The notes beneath the pieces are model-generated. The model saw only the letters and a list, made by a program, of their open reading frames with translations, was not told the DNA's origin and made no database searches. The position numbers and the translations under genes were made by a program. From Wuchereria bancrofti (Eukaryota > Nematoda > Chromadorea > Rhabditida > Onchocercidae), in assembly GCA_005281725.1 (NCBI GenBank), contig SSBO01000009.1, positions 10,473,313-10,537,312 of the forward strand: a stretch of 64,000 nt of DNA, given 5' to 3'. The number at the start of each line of letters is the position of its first letter. The stretch's first letter is position 1. Of this stretch, positions 54,412 through 64,000 are shown in pieces.

Positions 54412-57338
54412 TATATGAAATTAAATATGAATGTTCACATGGTACCAATATTATTTATGCTCATCTTTCTTCACTTTATAATCTTCATTATTTGATGAAT
54501 TTTGTGGGAATGTAATTTTTTGACTGGAAATGCCGAATAGTACATTATGTCATTATATGGCACTAACTAACTAATTAACTAATCAACAAATGCAAATTAC
54601 AATTAGCAATAAAGCAACAAATTTGATAAACAAAAATGTGATTTTGCTTTTTTGAATTTTTCGGGTGAGATAGTTGCAAAATATCAAAATGCTAAAATTC
54701 GCTCATTCTAAAATATTTTATTTCAAATTTAAAAGAAAAAAAAATGTTTCTTATCATGTGTTAGAATAATTATTTCTTTCTCGTAATTGATAGTATTTTT
54801 CAAATAATTCGAAATGATAAATTGCCTTTTGTAATAGTGTCTTCACACATTATGTTTTGATTATAATAACGATAATAAACAAACAATGTTCCAAAATTTT
54901 GATGACAAACCTCTGTATATGAAAACAGAAAATGTCACATTGAATATTAATTGGATTTTTGTATTAGATTGATTTTTTTTTTATTCAAATTACATGCCGG
55001 GGAAAATATGCAAATGATGAAATTTAAAATATCTGAAAAAGAAAAGAAAATAAATCTTAGAGACAATGACTATGATAATACTACAAGTTTAATCCAGTTC
55101 TAAATTAAAATAAATAAAAGCATTTTGCTAAGAAAAAAAAAATTAAATTTTTATCATAACAATTTAATCAAAAAGAGCTGATCGCAGTAGTTCTTCTTTC
55201 GAAAATTTTTGTTGACAAATGTGATGAAATTTAAATGAGGGCATTCTTTATCTACTTGTTCATATTTTATCATCATCATTATCATTATAATTAATGAATA
55301 TATAATATCTTATTCAACCACAAATATTTTAATCATTATAAATTTTAATATTGGATTATCCAATTTCTTAAGTTTTCCTTAAATTAAGTCAATAATTAAA
55401 TGGTAGCAAAAATTTGATGTATATGTTAAAATGAACCAAATTTCATCATCATCCCTTTTCATAAGAAAGGAGAGCTCGTTTTCCATCATAAATCAATGAA
55501 TTCGTTTGTTGAATGTTGATTTTAGGATATTTGCGAAAAGAAATAAAAAGGGAATGAAATTTGTACAGAAATGAATAACATTTATTATTTGTTTTATTTT
55601 TAATTAATTGATTTTAAGTGATTTTTGTTTTAATTCTTTTTTTTTTTTAAACATTATCATATAACTTTTTTTTTTCTTTTACTTTTTATCAATTAATGGA
55701 ACTATTATCAATTTGAAAATTAGACGATTGTAAAAAAATTAAAGCAAAAATTGAAATGCCTCTTAATGGCTTTTCTTTTTTTTTTCTCCCTCTGTCTCTC
55801 TTAATTTTTTGAAGTAAGTACAGAAAAAAGAAATTATAAGAGAGTTTTAATTTCTATCAACTTACTTAGACTATTTTAGATAAGATAATAGGAAGCTTTC
55901 TTCTTTCACATTAAATTATCAGAATAAAAATTTTTTCTTGATATGTAAACATTATAATTTTTTATTGAAGTTATACGGTTGCAAAAATTAAACGTTTCAC
56001 GTTTTAAGCGTAAGAATGACAAGTGCTAATTAATTTTACAATTTCTAGAATTACAAGCCAACTTTAAATTCTTACAAGTTAACTCTTAACGAAATGTTAA
56101 CAAATTTCTAATCGATATTCTACATTTGCATAGTGCTAATTGATAATTCTAATTTATATTTTTTTTGTTTTGTCTATGAATTTCAATATTTATCATTATT
56201 TATATATTTATCATATGATAATTGTAATTGATATTTTTTATTTTCTATGATTGTCAATATTTATCATATCAATTGATTTATATTTATGCATAATCACTTA
56301 AATAATGATAATTACAAATTTGCTTAAAAAGATTTTAAATCGAATACATTTTACTTGAGTATAGTTATCTTATCTTATCTCAAGCATATTAGCATGATAA
56401 TTCTTATCAAATACAGGCTAGAATAATCAATGATAACATATTTTCTATGAGTGTTAACAACTCTCTTAAGAATAAATATCAAATTATTCTGTCAACTACC
56501 AAGAAATAGCTTTTTCTTTTTTCCATTTAACTTTAATATTCAAGCATTAATTTTATAAAATCAAAAATTAAAAGACGTAATTGAATTTAGAATATTTATC
56601 ATTTACTAAACTGATATGATATATGTGATTTATTATCACTTATATGATTACAAGTTTGTTTAGAAAAAGAAAAACTTTAATTTAAATATATTGTCACTTT
56701 CTTATATTGCCATTTTATTTCAAATTCTTCCATTATAATTCTATCAATAGTTTGCTATTTAATGTTTTTGAAATTAAGACTTAATTTAAATTAATTTAAA
56801 GCAGTAAGAAAAAATAAAATGTCTTACATTCATTTCAATTATTTAATCTCTTAAATGTTCCCCAAAAATGCTTACTAAAACTATTTACTCAGTGTTTATC
56901 ATTTCTAATCTATCATTTAATGATAATTTCACTCATTCTTATCATTGATTCATTGGTAGATTTGAAGTATGCAATTTGAAGTAGATTGAAAAATGTCACA
57001 TGTAATTGTCACTCACTGTGATATATTATTATTTAATAGATAGACATTTCGTATTTTACTTTTATAGCTTTTATCTTTGAATATATATTTGAAATTTGAA
57101 TATTTCAGTGTTTTAATATTTCAATGTTTTACTTTTAACTTTCGTATTATTTTTCTGATATATTCGAAATAAAATTGAAAGAGTCTGAAATGTTGTAGTT
57201 AATTTAATTTATATTCTAAATAGACTGAAGCAGCTGTGACATTAAGTAATAAACATTACTTTGTATTTCATTTTGAACAATTTATAGCTTTATAAAATCA
57301 ATGTAATGTTAATTATGAGTGATTGAAAATCTATCACA
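54412..57338. other. AT-rich region, no gene seen
   Basis: Many short homopolymers and repeated ATGATAATT-like words. No supported exon, RNA or array recognised on either strand. Confidence 0.5.
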
Positions 57339-57408
57339 TTATCGCTTCTCAATGGTGACAACATTTTCTGTCACTGGAATGGTTGACACAATTGTCTTGA
57401 TGAAATTA
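57339..57408 (-). other. Alternative last exon of the receptor gene
   Basis: On the minus strand AATAATTTTCAG is followed by an exon open in phase 2 for 23 codons (FIKTIVSTIPVTENVVTIEK then stop), distinctly richer in GC than its surroundings. The receptor exons ending at 59210 and 58006 both leave in phase 2, so either could splice here instead of to 57801. It would replace the tail ending PMTYV. It could also be the end of another gene. Confidence 0.42.
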
Positions 57409-57701
57409 CTGAAAATTATTGTAAAATAGATATTTTAACAGAATTTCAAATCATCAAAGTTTTATTATTTACAGAAATGAAAAATCATACATTGAAGTCT
57501 ATAAACAAATGGACAAAAAGAAAAAGAAATTTCACTTTCATTATTTGTTAAATCTTATTCCATTAGAATTTCAAAATTTTTGAAAGAAATTAATGAAAAT
57601 AACTTCAATATTATTAATTTTGTACTTATACAAAGTTAATTATAAAATTTGAAATGAAAAATAAATTATGTAAAAATACAATTCCAATAATAAATAATAA
57701 A

Positions 57702-60700
57702 TTAAACATAAGTCATTGGATGAGTATTATTACTACGATGAGCATAAATAGTTAGCGGTGTTTGACGACGAAATGCATCGTCTGATTCTTTCATTGTGAT
57801 TCTGAAATATTTCAATATTTAAATGTAATTTAATCATTAAAAATAAATTATCAAAAAATTAAAATAAGAAATTGAATTTTACGCTTCTTATCATCTGAAT
57901 TTACCGGAATTTTGAACTAAAGATTGATGTTATATTCATTCAACATTTTTCTCTATCAGTTTAACAATTAATTGAAAATGATTTCTCATTTAAACAGATC
58001 GGTACCGTTTTTGCTGATGCATTATCAACGGACTATTCCATGACCTACTTGGTGCGGTACCATAACCACTTTCATGTCCATTATCACCTGAATTACCGGA
58101 ATTTCGAGATTTTTCATCATCGGTCAAACTGAAATTTTTCATTATCGATCAAACTGAAATTTAAATCGTTAGCATCAATAGTAAATTTAAATTTTTTCAA
58201 CTAGTTAGCACAAAAATCAACAATATTTTCATAATTTTACAACCACAAAAGAAAAAAAAGAAGAAAAAAGAAAGAAAAGAAGAAGAAAAAACAAAGATAA
58301 AAAGGAGAAATTTTATCAATTTTTAAAATTATACATTTTAGAATTAAAAATATCATAATATAATTAATTCTTTGTAATTTTGCAATATAAATCCAATTAA
58401 TCATCATTTCGCTGCAATAAAATTTTCGAGTACTTCAATAATTTATTAAAATGCTATAAGCTTTGCATTATGAATTTATAAAAAGTCACTTTTTATCATT
58501 TTAAATTATAAATAAGATGTAATTTTGATCTAATAAAGTTTCATTAAATCTAAAATGCATTAATAATTTGCATTTTCTCTTAAAATTATACTTAAAATCA
58601 TTGTTACATTTTTTTCAATTTCTTGGCTTTTTCTATTCATTTACTACTGTTAATCAAAAAATGTGACAATTCCGCCTATTTTTAAGCATTCGAATTTTAC
58701 ATAACGATTACAAAATGCTGTGAAAGATACAAAACTACAAAACTTTTCATTTTTCACTTGTTTTTAAATCGATTCAAATTGATTTTTGTATGGATTGTTA
58801 AAATTTGATTTTTGCATAATTTTTCCTTTTATGCTTCATTTATGAAGTTTTTTTAGCATGAACTTTTGCGCCGTCCGTGATTTTTTTTTCTTCCTATCGT
58901 AATTTATGAAATATTAATGAGCTAATATGGTATACTTCTTCTTGTGCTTATTTTTCAATCCTAATTATTTTAGTTTTCTAAATTAAAATTTTACTTTTTA
59001 ATCAGTTAGAAACCAAACAAAATAAACTCTAACAAAATTAACAGTTTTAATTTAGTTACAAATAAATCCGTTACATTTCAGGAAAAAAAATATAATAAAA
59101 ATTTATAGTACCTTTATGACTTAAAGAAAAAAGGTGAAATTTTTCACTGTCATAATATTATTGTTGTCACTTAAACAAAAAAAAAAAAATTAAATATGAG
59201 AAATTTTACCGTTTCGGAGATGAAACAGGCATTACGTCGTGCTCTTCACGTTCCTTTTCCGCTGAATTTCCGGATGAATCTAGACTAAGCGGAGAATGTT
59301 GAGATGGTGGTGGCGGTGGACGACATGTTGGTGGTGGCCTTCGCACTGATGTTAAACCATAAAGTAACTTAAAACGGATAATTAAAAAAAGTCATAATTA
59401 AACTCAAAAAAAAAAAAAATAAATTTGCAATTTTATTTAATTTATAAAATTTTTGCTTCTCAAAATGATTTTTTCGAGTTGTTGATTAGTCTATTCAAAA
59501 CAGTTACTTAAAATAAGTAATGAAAAAAAAATTTTTTTTTTTTTGCATATAATTTTGAAACAAGTATAATTGAGGTCAAAAGTTCATACTTCTCGTCTTG
59601 ATACATATGCTAGAGAGTTTTCCGGATATTTTATAGCATGTGCAGAATTAAAAATTTCATTTCCCGGAATTTCTTCATATAATCTTCCAACGGTACAGTA
59701 ACCGTCTGTTGATCCACGAAGCCGGCATACTGGTCCGGACTGAACCGATGAATTTCTCATCAAATTTGTTGAAAATTTATTTGGATGACATGGATAACTC
59801 CTACAAAAAAAACTTGTCAAATTTAAATTAAATCAAAAAAATTTAATTATCATTTAGTTAAGGTAAAGTGATTGAAAAAAAAAATCCTCAGTTAAAAAAG
59901 ATAATCGATAAAACTTATCAAATTTAAATTAACATTTAGTTAAGGTAAAGTGATTGAAAAAAAAATCCTCAGTTAAAAAAGATAATCGATAAAACTTATC
60001 AAATTTAAATTAAATCAAAAAAATTTAATTAACATTTAGTTAAGGTAGAGTGATTGAAATTTTTGAAAATCTAATATTCATTACAAGTTATTTTTATTAT
60101 AATAAAAATGTATTAATAAAAGGTCAAATATTTCACATTTACAATCTAATCAATCGATTGATAAAATTGATCATTTAAAGGTTAACCTTAGCGAATTTGA
60201 AGTGACCCGAATAGCTTTATGCTTCATAAAATTATTCTCAGCGGACCCGTATAATAAATCACCATTTATCATTGAATTACTATCACGAATTGTTGTGGTA
60301 TATGGCCAATCGCTACTATTTAATATAATATCTGCCGAAAATTCCGTTTTTCGTTTTATTTTTGCTCGTCCATTTCGATTAAACCTAAAAAAAAAAAGAA
60401 TGAAAGTCAAATAATTCCTATTTTCTCTACAAATATAAAAATGTAATTTTACTTTAAAATTTTCATTATCTTTTTCAATAAAATTATTATTATTAAACTA
60501 TTAATGCAATATTTTATTCTGTTCATCTATTTTGAGAATTTATAATTCATCTATTTATTGGTGCGGAAAAAAATAGATTTGAAATATTTTTCAATCTTTT
60601 TTTTTTTTGGTGCGGAAATTTTGATAACAATTTTCTTCTCAAAGCCAATTTATGAGTTAGTAAAAGAGAATAAAATTATTCCAAATAACAATACTCTCTT

Positions 60701-63700
60701 ATTTTCTAATAATGAATGAATGAATTGGTAAGGAAATAATGGAAATCGGATTATCATTTTGTTTTCCTAAATATATGAAATTAAACAAGTTTTTAATTTA
60801 AATGGACATTTTAGGATAGAATTTGATGGTAAAAGAGAAAAGTGACCATTTTTAAATTTATGAATAAACTGCATTTCATAAATTGCAAAATAAAATGCAT
60901 TTTCATCATGCAGCACAAAAATTTAATGTTACATGCATGTTGCATGCTAGAATTTCACGACAACAATTTGAACACATTCAAATAATCTAATTACAAAACA
61001 AAAGGTATGCATATGAGTACTTCATAAAGAGTACTTGAATTTAATTCCTCTAAATGAGTAATTAATTAAGAAATGATCAAAGATGGGAAAGATAGGTCAA
61101 ATGATTGAAAAGATTAATGTTGCAAAAGTAGAGCGAAATATTTCATAAAATTTTTAGAGAATACTATAAGGAAAAAAATCTTTAAAACGGCTAAAATGAA
61201 TGAATAAATTAACTCAAATATGCTTTATTCCAACAATCGTAATGCTGTACAGATCAAAGATCATCTTATTAAAAGCAAATACCAAAGCAAAATCATTTCC
61301 AAAAAAAAAAAAAAAAAATTTCGACATGCTCATAAATGTAAATTTTTAGCAAATTTGATTGCTATAACATTTTAGTATGAATTGTAATGTCACAACGAAA
61401 TTAATTGCATAGCAAAAAACTGTGCTTTAAAAATGAGGATAAAATAGGATGAGAAATGCATGCAGACATTTCCGCTTCTTCCTGCATTTGGCATATTTTC
61501 AATTGCATTTTTGCAGGCTTATCTTAGACTGGCTTATTTATTGATTATTTAAATGATAATTATACATTTACGAAAGGCAATTTAGTAATACTTCCAATAA
61601 GCTAAATGGGAATTACTTCATTTTCAATCCATTTAAAAAATTTTTCAAATTTTATGAAAGTTAAAATTGTTTGAAAAATTTTGCAATTCTTTAATTCTTG
61701 TTTAACTATAAACTTTTAATTTTTTTTTTTAAACAACGGAATGTCAAATAATTAATTAATTTTTTTTTTTTTATAATTGATATTATCAATGTATGATAGA
61801 TAAAAATATATTATGCTGACAAGTGAGCAATATTTAAATTATATTACAATTTGGGAGAATTGGTAACGGTCATTGGATGATAATAAATGAACCCTCTCTT
61901 TTCGATGATACATCATTCATCATTGCCCATAAATAAAGAAAGCATATGGATTATTAGTATGGGTAAAATATATGGGCAACCCAAATAACAATAGCAACAA
62001 AAACAACAACAACAACAAACAACAGTAACAATAAAAACAGCAGAAGCATGCAAATGTGATTTATTGATATGGTAAATAGATGGTAATAAGAATTGACTGT
62101 CTAATCACTTCTCATTAATTAACCAAATTTGATATTTAACTAATATAAATTAAGATAAGTGATGATCCAGAGCTAAAACAGCACATCACCTATGTTTATA
62201 ATAGAAGTAAGAAAAAACAAATAAATAAATGAATAACTTTATTTGTTTACATAATTTCAATTTTTCAATTTTTCTATTCATCGTTAAATCATTCTTTTCT
62301 GTAAACAATTTTTCATAATTTTTCTTTTTTTTTTGTTTCGTAAAAATCCCTAGAGAAAACTTTTTATTTTTAGTTTTTGTAAATTTTTATTGATTTTTAA
62401 CTCTAATCAACTCTTCTATTTATTATTAAATTATTCTTTATGTAAATAATTTTTTCATAATCTTTTTTTCTTTTTTTGTAAAAATTCCTATGAAAAAACT
62501 CTTCTTTTTTTGGTAAATAATTTTAAATAAATTTTATAAATAATAAAAAATTGAAATAAATTGAATAAAAATTAGTCAAACCTTCGTATTCGAATGCAAA
62601 TAATGATGACTAATAAGGCAGCAGAAATTAGCGCACCGGATGCTAATAAGGCATATAAGAGATAATTAGATAAATTGGAAAATATCAGCGACACTTCATT
62701 TTGTGTCGTTATTTTTTGATTAGTATCACATTGTTGAATCTAAAAAATTAATCTGATAAATTTTCAGTTTCTTATCTTTTGGTTGTATTATTCTGTTTAA
62801 TTCATTTTATTCTTATCATTTAAATCTTTAAATTTAAAAAAAAGAACTAAATTTCTATCGTTTAAACTCCTAAATTTAAAAAAACTAAATTCTTTTAATT
62901 TAAACATCAAAATTTAAAAAAAAACTAAATTTTTTCACTACTTTCATATTTCGCTTATATTATTTTATTTACACATTATTTTAGTTAATTCATTTTATTC
63001 ATATTATCTAAATTTTAAAACTCAAAAACAAAAAAACTAAATTTTTATCACTCAAACTTCTAAATTCGAAAAAACTAAATTTTTTCAATATTTTCGTTTT
63101 TCCTTTTTACTATTTTATTTACACATTATTTTACTTAATTCGATTCATTCATATCATTTAAATTTTCAAATTCGAAAAGAAAAAACTGAATTTTTATCAC
63201 TCAAACTTCTAAATTCGAAAAAACTAAATTTTTTCAATATTTTCATACTTCTTTTATATTATTTTATTAAAATATCTTATTATTGCCATTTCAATATGTA
63301 ACATTTGTTCGCAACTATTATACAACAAATTTCATTCAATATTTTTTTCATTAACTCTATTGTCTAATATTTTTTACATACAAATTAGATTTTAAAAAAA
63401 AATTAATAATAATAAGCAGATGTTAATTTACATATATACAATTCTAATCATTTTTTTTCTCTTTTTTTTTAATAACATACACTCTTTTTTTTTCTAATCC
63501 TTTCTAAGCCTACTAATTTCATTTTTTTTTTTTTAATACAATTTCTAATGTAAATAAGAACACATAAAATTTTTTTCCTTTTTTAATTATTCATAAAATA
63601 CATAGAAAAAATATTTAAAAGATAAAAAATGCTTCTCACTTTACATACTACTCAATAATAAATATTACAAATATAATTTTTAATAATTTGTAATTGTTAA

Positions 63701-64000
63701 TAATTTTGTAATTAAGTGAATTTTTAACAATTTTATTATTAAAAAATTTTTAATGTTTACTAATTTAAATAACAAAAAATTCATCATACAAATATAATAC
63801 AGCTTATTTATCTTCGATATTTGATAATTTTTTAAAAAAAAAAAAAAAAACTTCGATAACTTTTTGATAATTTAATAACTTTCAAAAAAAAAGAAAAGTT
63901 GAAAAAAACCTGTGTAAATTCATCAGTAACAAATTCATCCGAAAGCAAATGCCATATCAATGAAGGATCCGGCGGTGATGGAATATCAAATTCCGGTGGC
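57702..64000 (-). CDS. Single-pass membrane receptor, C-terminal exons (5' part outside window)
   Basis: Exons in transcript order: 64000-63910 (partial), 62739-62582, 60384-60187, 59800-59590, 59367-59210, 58128-58006, 57801-57702. All are in phase and give 345 C-terminal residues. A short Pro-rich extracellular stretch (DIPSPPDPSLIWHLL) precedes a transmembrane helix at ~57-79 (LLYALLASGALISAALLVII) and a basic stop-transfer (CIRIRRFNRNGRAKIKRK). The cytoplasmic tail has Tyr motifs (DWPYTTTIRD, GYCTVGRLYEEIP, SLAYVSRRE), a polyproline run (RRPPPTCRPPPPPSQHSP) suited to SH3/EVH1 partners, and a Ser/Gly-rich end. The layout recalls guidance receptors: PYTTT and PPPPP are reminiscent of Robo/SAX-3 conserved cytoplasmic motifs. 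No Ig or FN3 domain is in view, so the family stays open. Confidence 0.7.
59820..60060. repeat. ~95 bp tandem repeat, 2.5 copies, in a receptor intron
   Basis: AACATTTAGTTAAGGTAAAG, TGATTGAAAAAAAAAATCCT and GATAATCGATAAAACTTATC recur in order between the exons at 59590-59800 and 60187-60384, with few changes. Confidence 0.85.
61974..62045. repeat. CAA/CAG-rich microsatellite
   Basis: Imperfect AACAACAACAACAACAA with interruptions, inside the 2.2 kb receptor intron (60385-62581). That intron otherwise shows no recognisable feature. Confidence 0.75.
62790..63260. repeat. ~165 bp tandem repeat, about three copies, in a receptor intron
   Basis: Units contain CTAAATTTTTATCACTCAAA, CTTCTAAATTCGAAAAAACT, TATTTACACATTATTTTA and TTCATATCATTTAAAT. 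Located between receptor exons 62582-62739 and 63910-64000. Confidence 0.8.

Overview
The window looks like nuclear DNA of a parasitic nematode, most likely a filarial (clade III) worm. Three things point to this. The DNA is extremely AT-rich and the genes are split into many short exons with TTTCAG-type acceptors. A ground-like (grl) domain, a nematode-specific hedgehog-related family, is present. Several start codons sit a few bases after an unpaired 3' splice acceptor, as expected for spliced-leader trans-splicing. Exon models were built by hand from open frames, splice signals and phase agreement; none has been checked by alignment or RNA.

Left part (1-28.8 kb, very AT-rich). The 3' part of egl-9, the HIF prolyl hydroxylase, enters from the left edge (+, to 6434). 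Two genes for secreted proteins of unknown function follow (+, 8409-9239 and 11265-13766). A complete MFSD10-type major facilitator transporter lies on the minus strand (21689 to 16078), then a long secreted ground-like protein (+, 25320-28829). Introns and spacers carry many unrelated tandem repeats. The most striking is an array in an MFSD10 intron that repeats the intron's own 3' splice site together with the start of the next exon.

Middle part (29-54 kb, visibly less AT-rich). A basic, probably nuclear protein of unknown family is on the minus strand (32796 to 30159). It diverges from the complex I 49 kDa subunit NDUFS2 (+, 35929-38655), which is followed in the same orientation by a PX-domain, SNX15-like sorting nexin (+, 40178-42166). 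Next come four diverged tandem copies of a ~0.2 kb repeat, then a large, almost perfect inverted repeat. Its arms (44163-45945 and 52346-54134, about 1.8 kb each) flank a 6.4 kb spacer holding a complete Myb/SANT-like regulatory gene (minus, 51201 to 46930) and a tRNA-Arg(ACG) gene.

Right part (54-64 kb, very AT-rich). After ~3 kb without recognisable genes come the C-terminal exons of a single-pass membrane receptor with a proline-rich tail (minus, 57702 to beyond 64000), with an alternative last exon further downstream.

The neighbouring genes do not form one pathway. The only possible functional grouping is NDUFS2 and the PX gene, which could be an operon. The observations most worth pursuing are the inverted repeat enclosing a gene and a tRNA, the amplified splice acceptor in MFSD10, and the short secreted genes.
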